Source of the DNA: Pirellulales bacterium | Lineage (GTDB): Bacteria; Planctomycetota; Planctomycetia; Pirellulales; JAEUIK01 | Direction of reading: 5' to 3' | DNA length: 64,000 bases | Assembly: GCA_019745975.1 (NCBI GenBank) | Contig: JAIESQ010000061.1 | Coordinates: 52,118-116,117, forward strand | Shown here: piece by piece, positions 1 to 7,324 of the stretch | How the letters are laid out: each line of letters opens with the position of its first letter | How positions within the stretch are numbered: the stretch's first letter is position 1 | Made by a program: the position numbers and the translations under genes | Notes under the pieces: model-generated | The model's input: the letters and a program-made list of their open reading frames with translations, nothing else | Told to the model about the DNA's origin: nothing | Database searches by the model: none

Positions 1-1
1 C

Positions 2-133
2 GTGGCGATCGGCGATGGGCGGCCGGGGCCCGTGTTTCGCAAACTACAGGCGGCCTGGAGCCAGCGCGTCGGCCTCGACATCGAAAAACAGATTGTCGAA
101 GGGGCCGCGCGGCGGCAAACGGGCGCTCGATAG
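2..133 (+). CDS. C-terminal fragment of a class IV (branched-chain/D-amino acid type) aminotransferase, cut by the window edge
   Basis: Frame 2 is open from the window edge to a TAG at 131-133 and gives about 43 residues. It contains VAIGDGRPGPVFRKLQAAW, which resembles the typical tail of PLP fold-type IV aminotransferases (a G-D-G-x-P-G-P-x-x-x-x-L pattern close to the C-terminus). The main domain lies outside the window, so the substrate cannot be judged. The stop is 45 bp before the start of the deacylase gene on the same strand, and a second aminotransferase follows, so it may be the first visible gene of the same operon. The call rests on this short motif only; it could instead be the tail of another protein with a similar G-D-G-P turn. 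Confidence 0.6.
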   Translation: MAIGDGRPGPVFRKLQAAWSQRVGLDIEKQIVEGAARRQTGAR

Positions 134-144
134 CGGCGATAGAC

Positions 145-217
145 GGGGGCGGGAGTCGTTTCCGGCCAATCGCCATACTTGCAGCGGAACAATCGATCGG
201 AAACGACTCCCGTCCCC
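145..217. repeat. 73-bp inverted-repeat hairpin element, copy 1
   Basis: The left arm at 145-164 and right arm at 198-217 are 20-nt inverted repeats (right arm in reverse complement GGGGACGGGAGTCGTTTCCG, left arm with one A-to-G change). They are separated by a 33-nt loop at 165-197. Copies 2 (3369-3441) and 3 (33224-33296) have the same arms, the same total length and different loops. This copy covers the apparent start codon of the deacylase gene at 179, so about 13 residues of that protein are repeat-derived. Confidence 0.92.
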
Positions 218-1135
218 TTCGAGGCCCCAATCGGCGTGCAACTGGCGACGACAACCATCTGCGGAACTTCGCCCGGGCCGCATTTGCTGGTGACCGGTGG
301 CGTGCACGGCGACGAGTACGAAGGCCCTGCGGCGATCCGCCGGCTGGCCGACGAATTGTCGCCCGATCGACTTCGCGGCCGCGTGACGCTCGTGCCTGTG
401 GTGAACGAGCCGGCGTTGGCGCTCCGTGACCGCTGCGGTCCCGATGGCCTGGACCTCGCGCGCACTTGCCCAGGCAAGTCGACAGGCACCGTCACCGAGC
501 AAATCGCGGCCGCACTATCCGACTTGATCCGTGCGGCGGAGTACTACATCGACTTGCACTCGGGCGGAGTGCGGATGCGGGTGTCGCCGCTGGCCGGCTA
601 CATGTTGCACGCTGATGAAGCGGTGCTGGACGCGCAGCGCCGGATGGCCTGGGCCTACAATCTACCGATCGTGTGGGGAACCGATGCAGCGCTGGAAGGC
701 CGCTCGCTCTCGGTCGCGCGCGATGCCGGCGTGCCCGCGATCTATGCCGAGTATCAAGGGGCTGGCCAGTGTGATCCGGCCGGCGTGACCGCCTATTTCG
801 AGGGTTGCCTGAACGTGTTGGCCGAGCTTGGGATGATCGATCGCGCGCGGCCGGCGTCGCGCGTCGAGCACGTAGTAGAAGACTGCCGCGCGGGCTCGGG
901 GCACATGCAGGTCTGCTATCCCGCGCCGCTGGCCGGAGTTTTCGAGCCCGCGGTGAAATTGGGACAGCGCGTGCAAGCGGGCGACGCGCTGGGCACCGTC
1001 GCTGATTCGTTCGGCCAGCAGCGACAGACGATATACTCCGAGCAGTCGGGTTTGGTGATCGTGCTCAGGTGCCTGGCGCGAGTCGACATCGGTGAGAGCC
1101 TGGCCGTGATTCTCGAACTGGATGAAAAAGGTTAA
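179..1135 (+). CDS. Succinylglutamate desuccinylase/aspartoacylase-family zinc deacylase
   Basis: Predicted zinc amidohydrolase of the AstE/AspA family (M14-like fold), removing an acyl group from an N-acyl amino acid or diamine; the substrate is not known. Visible motifs are HGDE at residues 43-46 (H-x-x-E zinc ligands), DLHSGG with His127 as third ligand, and the catalytic-type Glu191 in AEYQGAG. After about residue 235 comes a lipoyl-like beta domain (PLAGVFEPAVKLGQRVQAGD), usual in this family. The only early start is TTG at 179 without a clear Shine-Dalgarno sequence, inside hairpin repeat copy 1; GTG at 236 is an alternative. The N-terminus therefore looks shortened or replaced. Its end overlaps the next gene by 14 bp, which suggests translational coupling. 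DoeB, the N-acetyl-diaminobutyrate deacetylase of ectoine breakdown, belongs to this family. Confidence 0.88.
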   Translation: MQRNNRSETTPVPFEAPIGVQLATTTICGTSPGPHLLVTGGVHGDEYEGPAAIRRLADELSPDRLRGRVTLVPVVNEPALALRDRCGPDGLDLARTCPGKSTGTVTEQIAAALSDLIRAAEYYIDLHSGGVRMRVSPLAGYMLHADEAVLDAQRRMAWAYNLPIVWGTDAALEGRSLSVARDAGVPAIYAEYQGAGQCDPAGVTAYFEGCLNVLAELGMIDRARPASRVEHVVEDCRAGSGHMQVCYPAPLAGVFEPAVKLGQRVQAGDALGTVADSFGQQRQTIYSEQSGLVIVLRCLARVDIGESLAVILELDEKG

Positions 1136-2531
1136 TCGTCGCCCGGAAACTGAAACCGCGCAGCGATCAAGCAGGTGTCGTGTGTCTCGCAGTAGTGATC
1201 GCTCGTCGCGCGTCCCCCGATCGATGGAGCTGTATCGCCGCGCGCTAGAGCTCCTGCCGGGCGGAACGCAGTTGATCAGCCGCCGCCCCACGCGGTTTGC
1301 TTGCGGCGTATCGCCGGTTTACGCCGCGCGTGCCCGTGGGGCGCGCTTCTGGGATGTGGATGGTCACGAGTACATCGACTGGGTCAGTGGCATCGGCGCA
1401 ATCGTGTTGGGCTATGCCGATCCCGTGGTCGACGAGGCGGTCCACGAGCAGATCAGCCTGGGGACGATGTACTCGATCAACCATCCTTTGGAACTCGAGC
1501 TGGCCGAACTGCTCTGCTGCCTGCTCCCTTGCGTCGAGATGGTTCGCTACGCCAAAACCGGCGGCGAAGCCTGCGCCATGGCCGTGCGGATCGCTCGCGG
1601 CGTGACGGGGCGCGACAAGATTCTGGTCTGCGGCTACCACGGCTGGCACGATTGGTATCTGGCGGCGAATCTGACGGCCGAGTCGAACTTGAACACGCAT
1701 CTCTTCCCTGGCATCGAGCCGATCGGGGTGCCGGCGGCGCTGGCCGGCACAACGATTCCCTTTGCTTATGGAGACATCGCGGCGCTGGGCCAATTGCTCG
1801 ACGATAACCGCGGCCAAGTGGCCGCCGTGATGATGGAGCCACTGCGTTCCGAAGCTCCTCCCGAGGGTTATCTCAACGCGGTTGCCCAACTGGCGCGCGA
1901 GCACGGCGCGGTGTTGATCTTCGACGAGGTTTCGACTGGTTTCCGCTATGGACTGGCCGGCGCGCAAGGTTATGTCGGCGTAACGCCCGACCTGACCGTG
2001 CTGGCCAAGTCGATCTCGAACGGCTATCCGATGGCGGTCGTCGCCGGCCGCCGCGAGGTGATGGAGCCCTCGGCCCGCATGTTCATTTCGAGTACCTACT
2101 GGAGCGACACAATCGGCCTGCGGGCGGCGCTCACGACGCTAGAGGAAATCCAGCGGCGCGACGTGCCGGCGGGGCTGTGGGATTTCGGTGCGCGATTGCA
2201 AGCGTGGCTCAACACCGTAGCCGCCGAAGTAGGGCTCGACGTGCGCTGTGGCGGGCTGGCCATTCACCCGCACCTGCACTTTGCCGCGGTCGATGACCTC
2301 GCGCGCCGCAAGCTGGCGACCCTTTTCATTCAGGAGATGGCCAAGCGTGGCTGCCACGGCTACGCTTCGTTTTATTTGAACGCCGCCCAGCAAGACGCCG
2401 AGCTCGAACAGACAATTGCCGCCGCCCGCGAGACGTTCGCGATCCTGGTCGAGGGGTTAGCCCGGGGCTCGCTCGACGAACTGTTAGAATGCCAGGTGCA
2501 AGAGGAGCACTTCCGCCGCCTGGTGCGGTGA
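1122..2531 (+). CDS. Class III PLP-dependent aminotransferase, glutamate-1-semialdehyde aminomutase-like
   Basis: Fold-type I PLP enzyme with the layout of glutamate-1-semialdehyde 2,1-aminomutase and its relatives. Seen: the N-terminal LLPGG motif, a glycine-rich PLP phosphate region (KTGGEACAMAVRIAR), HGWHDW, the FDEVSTGFR segment with the PLP-ring Asp, and LAKSISNGYP with the Schiff-base lysine. At about 435-469 residues it is of normal family length. The ATG at 1122 overlaps the deacylase gene by 14 bp, but homologues usually begin near the ATG at 1224 (MELYRRALELLPGG), so the start is uncertain. The neighbours (deacylase, PhyH dioxygenase) argue for a specialised amino-acid or diamine pathway rather than haem synthesis. 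A true HemL cannot be excluded from sequence alone. Confidence 0.87.
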   Translation: MKKVNRRPETETAQRSSRCRVSRSSDRSSRVPRSMELYRRALELLPGGTQLISRRPTRFACGVSPVYAARARGARFWDVDGHEYIDWVSGIGAIVLGYADPVVDEAVHEQISLGTMYSINHPLELELAELLCCLLPCVEMVRYAKTGGEACAMAVRIARGVTGRDKILVCGYHGWHDWYLAANLTAESNLNTHLFPGIEPIGVPAALAGTTIPFAYGDIAALGQLLDDNRGQVAAVMMEPLRSEAPPEGYLNAVAQLAREHGAVLIFDEVSTGFRYGLAGAQGYVGVTPDLTVLAKSISNGYPMAVVAGRREVMEPSARMFISSTYWSDTIGLRAALTTLEEIQRRDVPAGLWDFGARLQAWLNTVAAEVGLDVRCGGLAIHPHLHFAAVDDLARRKLATLFIQEMAKRGCHGYASFYLNAAQQDAELEQTIAAARETFAILVEGLARGSLDELLECQVQEEHFRRLVR

Positions 2532-2564
2532 CGAATTCTGACGTGCAGGGCGCAACGACAAATC

Positions 2565-2571
2565 AAGGTGA
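2565..2571 (+). promoter_or_regulatory. Ribosome-binding site fixing the PhyH start
   Basis: AAGGTGA lies 4 nt before the ATG at 2576 and 7 nt before a second ATG at 2579. The longer frame from 2489 has no such site, so the shorter start is chosen. Confidence 0.6.
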
Positions 2572-2575
2572 CGCG

Positions 2576-3340
2576 ATGATGCAACGGCCCGATTGGAATA
2601 CTGCGAAGCAAGCGTTCGACCGCGACGGTTTTGTAATCGTGCGCGAGTTTTTGGACGCGGATGAACTGGCCACGCTTCGCCACGAGCTCGATCGCTACAT
2701 TCGCGAGGTGGTGCCCGGCCTGCCGGAGACATCGGCCTTCTATCAAGACCGATCCCGCCCCGAGACGCTCAAACAAATGCAGCACATGGGGGTCGATCCG
2801 TTTTTTCGCGACTATGCGCGGCACAACAAGTGGACTTCGCTGGCCGCGGCGCTCGTCGGCGAGACGGCCACCTGTGAACAGCCCGAGTGGTTCAACAAGC
2901 CGCCGGGCGTGGCCCATTCGACTCCACCACACCAGGACAACTACTATTTCTGCTTGAAGCCAGCCAACGTGGTGACGATCTGGCTGGCACTCGACGCGGT
3001 CGGCGACGAAAACGGCTGCCTGCGCTACGTGCGCGGGTCGCACCTGGCGGGCCTGCGGCCGCACGCCCGCTCAAGCGTGCTCGGTTTCTCGCAGGCGATC
3101 AGCGACTACGACGCAAACGACGAAGGGCGCGAAGTCGCCATCCATCTGCAGCCGGGGGACGCCGTCGCGCATCACGGCGAGACGATACATCGCGCGGAAG
3201 CAAACCGCTCGGCGAATCAGCAGCGAAGAGCCTTTGCGATGGTCTTCCGCGGCGCCAGTTGCCAGCGCGACGAGGAGGCCTTCGCGCGCTACCAGGGGGC
3301 ACTGCGGCGCCAGCACGAGTCGCTGGGCGTGGGGGGCTGA
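2576..3340 (+). CDS. Phytanoyl-CoA dioxygenase (PhyH) family protein
   Basis: Predicted non-haem Fe(II)/2-oxoglutarate-dependent dioxygenase of about 254 residues. The N-terminus FDRDGFVIVREFLDADEL is the typical PhyH opening. The first iron-binding pair H-x-D is in TPPHQDNYYF, the distal His is in HHGETIHRAEAN, and the 2-oxoglutarate-binding Arg is probably in the following QQRRAF. EctD ectoine hydroxylase belongs to this superfamily, but so do many enzymes of unknown substrate. It follows the class III aminotransferase by 44 bp and probably shares its transcript. The gene ends 28 bp before hairpin repeat copy 2, which could help terminate this transcript and that of the convergent sulfatase gene. 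Confidence 0.88.
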   Translation: MMQRPDWNTAKQAFDRDGFVIVREFLDADELATLRHELDRYIREVVPGLPETSAFYQDRSRPETLKQMQHMGVDPFFRDYARHNKWTSLAAALVGETATCEQPEWFNKPPGVAHSTPPHQDNYYFCLKPANVVTIWLALDAVGDENGCLRYVRGSHLAGLRPHARSSVLGFSQAISDYDANDEGREVAIHLQPGDAVAHHGETIHRAEANRSANQQRRAFAMVFRGASCQRDEEAFARYQGALRRQHESLGVGG

Positions 3341-3368
3341 GCAGGCTTTAGCCGACGCGAAGCAGGAA

Positions 3369-3441
3369 GGGGACGGGAGTCGTTTCCGGGCGTCGATGTC
3401 GCTGATGGTTATTGCGTTGATCGGAAACGACTCCCGTCCCC
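3369..3441. repeat. 73-bp inverted-repeat hairpin element, copy 2
   Basis: Perfect 20-bp inverted arms at 3369-3388 (GGGGACGGGAGTCGTTTCCG) and 3422-3441, with a 33-nt loop at 3389-3421. It occupies most of the 119-bp gap between the convergent PhyH and sulfatase genes. Same family as 145-217 and 33224-33296. Confidence 0.95.
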
Positions 3442-3459
3442 GTCACGGTTGCGCGCACC

Positions 3460-4986
3460 TCATGGGTCCGTCAAATCAGGCGCCCAAGTGGCCGGGCGGA
3501 TCGGCGGGATTTCGCCCGACGCCGGCAGCGTGGTTTTCACCGCGTCGCGCAGTTGCGTCGAGAGTTCGGCGATCGTCGTGGCCAGGGCCGGATCCTCGGC
3601 CAGGTTCTTGAGCTCCTTTGGATCGGCATCGTGATCGTAGAGCTCGCGTCCTTCGCGCCCCTCGTCCCACTCGGTATAGCGCCAGCGTGGCGTGCGCAAG
3701 CTGTAACCATAGAACGGCTCGGGATCGCCCCCCGCGCGACGCGCTCGGCGCCCGCCGCGGGTGACTTGCGTCAGCGCCCAACCGCGGCCCGTGGCGGCCG
3801 GATCGCGCAGCATCGGCGCCAGGCTTTGGCCCGCAAGATTCTCAGGCGTTTTCACCGCACACAGTTCAGCCAGCGTGGGGAACAAGTCGATCTGCGAGAC
3901 AGGCGTCGACACGACCGTCCCTTTGCCGGCGACTCCGGGCGCCGCGATCAACAACGGCACGCGCGAGCTTTCCTCGAACAAGCTCATCTTCTGCCACAGA
4001 CCGTGCTCACCCATGTGATAGCCGTGATCGCTGGTGAAGACGATGATCGTGTTGTCGGCCAGCCCCGTCCGGTCGAGCGCGTCGAGCACACGGCCCACCT
4101 GCGCGTCCATGAAGCTGATCGCCGCGTTGTAGGCTTGCCGCGCCTGCCGCCGTTGGTCGTCGGTCAGGCGATCCTGCTCGGGCTTGCCGCTGGCCAGGCC
4201 GGCTGGCGGAATGTCGGCGCGGTCTTCCGACACACCCTGCACCACGGGCATGTCGCTGGCAGGATGTATGTCGAAATACGCCTGCGGCGACACGTACGGC
4301 GTATGCGGGCGAAAGAACCCGACGCCCAAAAAGAAAGGTCGATCCTTTCGCGTCGCGCAGCGCTCCAGCACCCAGACAGCGTCCTCGGCGCTCAAGGCGT
4401 CGGTATGATACTCGTCGCTCTTGGGCGAGGCATACCAGCTCAGCGTGCCGCCGAAATTGCCCGGCGTCAGCGTGAAGATGTGCGGCTCTTCCTCCAGCCG
4501 ATCGACGCCGGCGGGGTTCAGCTCCAGTTCCCAGGAGCCGGGATCGTCGTGCCCATTGGTGCCGATCGAGCGCGGCACGTTGTAGTGGAAAAGCTTGCCG
4601 ACGCGGCCGGCGAAGTAGCCCGACAAGCGAAACGCCTGCGGCATGCTGTGCTGCTTGGGGATCGTCTGACGAAAGACGACGCCGTTGGTGTGGATGCCCG
4701 TGCTGTTGGGATACAAGCCGGTGAGAAACGAGTTGCGGCTCGGCCCGCAGAGAGGGAACGCGCAATAGGCGCGATCGAAGCGCGTACCGCGGGCGGCCAG
4801 TCGATCGATGTTGGGCGTCTTGGCCAGCGGGTCGCCGTAGCAGCCGAGCAAGTTGTTCAGGTCGTCGGCGATCAGAAACAGCACGTTTGGCCGCGAGGCG
4901 TCGGCGGCGCGGGCTCGCGACTCAAATCCGTTCGACAGGGAAGCGAACAAGATCGCGACCAGCAACATGCGCAGCGAAGTGATCAT
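3460..4986 (-). CDS. Secreted sulfatase, iduronate-2-sulfatase/choline-sulfatase-like
   Basis: Type I sulfatase, which hydrolyses sulfate esters probably on sulfated polysaccharides outside the cytoplasmic membrane. The 508-residue protein has an N-terminal signal peptide (MLLVAILFASLSNGFESRARA). Next come the metal-binding RPNVLFLIADDLN (Asp41, Asp42) and the CxPSR active-site signature LCGPSRNSFLTG, whose Cys80 would be converted to formylglycine. Later metal/substrate residues are in FTSDHGYHMGEHGLW. A formylglycine-generating enzyme is needed for activity; the FGE-like protein at 30288-31292 lacks the catalytic cysteines and is not a candidate. Planctomycetes carry many such genes. The gene is convergent with PhyH and divergent from the phosphatase gene at 5336. 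Confidence 0.93.
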   Translation of the reverse strand: MITSLRMLLVAILFASLSNGFESRARAADASRPNVLFLIADDLNNLLGCYGDPLAKTPNIDRLAARGTRFDRAYCAFPLCGPSRNSFLTGLYPNSTGIHTNGVVFRQTIPKQHSMPQAFRLSGYFAGRVGKLFHYNVPRSIGTNGHDDPGSWELELNPAGVDRLEEEPHIFTLTPGNFGGTLSWYASPKSDEYHTDALSAEDAVWVLERCATRKDRPFFLGVGFFRPHTPYVSPQAYFDIHPASDMPVVQGVSEDRADIPPAGLASGKPEQDRLTDDQRRQARQAYNAAISFMDAQVGRVLDALDRTGLADNTIIVFTSDHGYHMGEHGLWQKMSLFEESSRVPLLIAAPGVAGKGTVVSTPVSQIDLFPTLAELCAVKTPENLAGQSLAPMLRDPAATGRGWALTQVTRGGRRARRAGGDPEPFYGYSLRTPRWRYTEWDEGREGRELYDHDADPKELKNLAEDPALATTIAELSTQLRDAVKTTLPASGEIPPIRPATWAPDLTDP

Positions 4987-5335
4987 CGTCTAGGCCGATT
5001 ATCTCAAGTGTTCTTCAGGCGAATCGCACGGCACCCTGTCAGGGAGGACGCCGTGTAGTCGCCCCATCATGCCCACCAGCGCCGTGCGATTCAAACAAAA
5101 AGAGCGGCGTTTTCGCAAGCGAACTCGACGTTGACCGAAAACGCATACTGCGTGTCGCAGCACGTGGCGCGGCGGTCGAGCCCAGCAGCGGCGCTCGCTA
5201 GCACTTGGCCTTATGTCGAGCCGCGAGGCCAAGGAAACTGGACCTAAAAACCAGTTGTCGATCGATGCTCAACAGAGTCCAATGTAACGGCGCCAGTGAA
5301 ACACCGAGCTTGAGATTCAGCGGAGACCATCGATC
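4987..5335. other. Divergent intergenic region with a stem-loop
   Basis: A 349-bp gap between the divergent sulfatase and LamG-phosphatase genes, so it should contain promoters for both. It holds one clear structure, the stem-loop at 5021-5092. I see no convincing gene or tRNA. Confidence 0.6.
5021..5092. repeat. 72-bp stem-loop with perfect 12-bp arms
   Basis: GAATCGCACGGC at 5021-5032 is exactly complementary to GCCGTGCGATTC at 5081-5092. A small inner hairpin CCCT-GTC-AGGG lies at 5034-5044. It sits 35 bp upstream of the sulfatase start, so it could be in that gene's leader RNA or be a short repeat element. No second copy was seen in the window. Confidence 0.6.
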
Positions 5336-7267
5336 ATGCAAGCGATTTGGACGGCGGCACTATTGGCCGGGGGGTTGCTCGGGCATCCCGACCATCACGA
5401 AGATCGGCTGCTGTTCCACTTCGCGGTGGGCACGCACCCGATTCGCAATGGCGCCTGGGAAGACGTCTCGCATCAGGCCACGGCGATTCTGGTTGGCAAG
5501 CCCGAGGTGACTCAGCACGGTCCGACCGAGTGCCTGCGATTCGCCGGCGCCGAGCGGCTGTCGCTGGCGCGCTCGCTCGACGAAGCCCGCACCATTCTGC
5601 CGACGCGCGAGTTCTCGGTGTCGGCCTGGGTGAGCATCGCCCGGACGCGTGAGCACGGCGGGCTCGTCGGCTGTTTCCAGAATAACGAGGGCGCCGAGCA
5701 GGGCTGGCTGTTGGGCTACGCCGGTGGGCGGTTCACGTTTTCGCTGGCGACCACCGGCACCGACGATGGCGACGGGCGGTTTACCCATTTGACGGGAGGC
5801 TCTGAGATTCGCCTCGGCGGCTGGCACTATGTCGTCGGCACCTACGATGGCGAGACGATGAAGCTCTTTGTCGACGGGCTGTTATCGGCCCAATCGCGCG
5901 AGCAGTCGGGCGATATCCTCTATCCCGACGAGGCCGACTATTCGATTGGCGCCTATCTCGACCGCGACGAAAACCATCCGCTCAACGGCGCACTCTTCGA
6001 GGCCAAGGCCTACCGCCGCGCGCTGTCGGCCGACGAGATCGGCAAGGTCGCCGACAAAAACGGCAACCTGCTGGCCTGGCTGCCGGCCGCCGAGGAGCTG
6101 ACGTTTCTGGTGCGGCCCTACTTGCAGTTCGGTACGCTCGACTCGATGACGATTCTCTGCGAGACGTCGCGGCCCACCAGAATGGAAGTCCGCTACGCCG
6201 AAGTTCAGCCGCTGGAGAAGACCGCGTCCACGGCCGAGTTCAAGCCGATCAGCGAACTGACCTTGTCGGAGCTCAAACCGCACACGCGCTACTTCTATCA
6301 AGTGGTGTGTACCGATGAGGCAGACGTCAAGCTCGAAAGCGAGATCTATTCGTTTCAAACGGCGCCGCCGGCCGACCGCCCCTGGGCGTTCGCCATCATT
6401 GGCGACACGCAGCGCAACCCCGAGGTGACCCGCAAGTGCGCCGAAGGGGCGTACGCCTTGCGGCCGAATTTCTTATTGCACTGCGGCGACGTGGTTGACG
6501 ACGGATTCGCCAAGAACCAGTGGCTCAAAGACCTGTTCGAGCCGTGCGCGCGGTTGATGGCGCACGTGCCGACGTTTCCGGTGATCGGCAATCACGAGAA
6601 GGACTCGCACTGGTACTACGACTACTTCTCGATGCCCAAGCCGGAGTACTGGTACACGTTCCGCTACGGCAACGCGCAGTTCTTCATGATCGACACGAAC
6701 CGCCCGCTGGAACCCGACAGCGAGCAGTTCAAGTGGCTAGAGAAGGAACTGGCCGCGTCAACGGCGGCCTGGAAGTTCGCCGCGCACCATCATCCCTGTT
6801 TCAGCTCGGACGAAGACGACTACGGCGATCACATCCGCGGCAACCCCAAGCGCGGGGCATACACGTTCGGTTACCCCAACGCGCAGCATGCGATCCCCTT
6901 GTACGAGAAGTACGGTGTCGACATCGTCTTCAACGGACACATCCACGTTTACGAGCGCACCTGGCCGATCTTCGCCATGGCGATCAACCAGGACAAAGGC
7001 ATCCGCTACATCACCAGCGGCGGTGGCGGAGGGCGGCTCGAATCGCCCGCGCCGCAGCGGACCTGGTTCAGCCTGCACGTGCAGCGGGCGTTCCATTGCT
7101 GCCAGGCGGCGATCCACGACCGCACGATCGTCTTCAAGGCGTTCGACATCGAGGGGCGGATGTTCGACTCGTTCGAGCTGAAGAAACCAGCCCCGCCGAC
7201 CAGCAGCGAACAAGCGGCGGCAGCCGGCAGTCGAGTTGAAAGGGCTGCGGCCACGGCCGCGAACTAA
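5336..7267 (+). CDS. LamG-domain purple-acid-phosphatase-like metallophosphoesterase
   Basis: A 643-residue predicted phosphohydrolase. Residues about 1-260 form a concanavalin/LamG-like domain (EFSVSAWVSIARTREHGG; WHYVVGTYDGETMKLFVDG). Residues about 265-345 form a fibronectin-III-like domain as in purple acid phosphatases (RPYLQFGTLDSMTILCETS). The catalytic metallophosphoesterase domain follows, with metal-ligand motifs GDTQ, HCGDVVDDG, VIGNHE, AAHHHPC and NGHIHVYERTWP in the expected order. A short hydrophobic N-terminus (MQAIWTAALLAGGLLG) may serve as an export signal. The LamG part may bind a carbohydrate, matching the adjacent sulfatase. The substrate could be a phosphoester or phosphorylated glycan. 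Confidence 0.87.
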   Translation: MQAIWTAALLAGGLLGHPDHHEDRLLFHFAVGTHPIRNGAWEDVSHQATAILVGKPEVTQHGPTECLRFAGAERLSLARSLDEARTILPTREFSVSAWVSIARTREHGGLVGCFQNNEGAEQGWLLGYAGGRFTFSLATTGTDDGDGRFTHLTGGSEIRLGGWHYVVGTYDGETMKLFVDGLLSAQSREQSGDILYPDEADYSIGAYLDRDENHPLNGALFEAKAYRRALSADEIGKVADKNGNLLAWLPAAEELTFLVRPYLQFGTLDSMTILCETSRPTRMEVRYAEVQPLEKTASTAEFKPISELTLSELKPHTRYFYQVVCTDEADVKLESEIYSFQTAPPADRPWAFAIIGDTQRNPEVTRKCAEGAYALRPNFLLHCGDVVDDGFAKNQWLKDLFEPCARLMAHVPTFPVIGNHEKDSHWYYDYFSMPKPEYWYTFRYGNAQFFMIDTNRPLEPDSEQFKWLEKELAASTAAWKFAAHHHPCFSSDEDDYGDHIRGNPKRGAYTFGYPNAQHAIPLYEKYGVDIVFNGHIHVYERTWPIFAMAINQDKGIRYITSGGGGGRLESPAPQRTWFSLHVQRAFHCCQAAIHDRTIVFKAFDIEGRMFDSFELKKPAPPTSSEQAAAAGSRVERAAATAAN

Positions 7268-7324
7268 CAGTCAGATTGCCCAGGATTTGGATACCTGCAT
7301 AAGTCTGCGACGGAGCGCACAAAG

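Noticed and set aside
3369..3441. Hairpin copy 2 as an ordinary rho-independent terminator
   Set aside because: It may help termination at this convergent site, but the 33-nt loop, lack of a T-tract and occurrence of the same element at a gene start and in a gene-free region argue for a repeat family.
3553..5058. 501-residue plus-strand open frame opposite the sulfatase gene
   Set aside because: Shadow of the high-GC sulfatase codons; the sulfatase on the minus strand has complete catalytic motifs.
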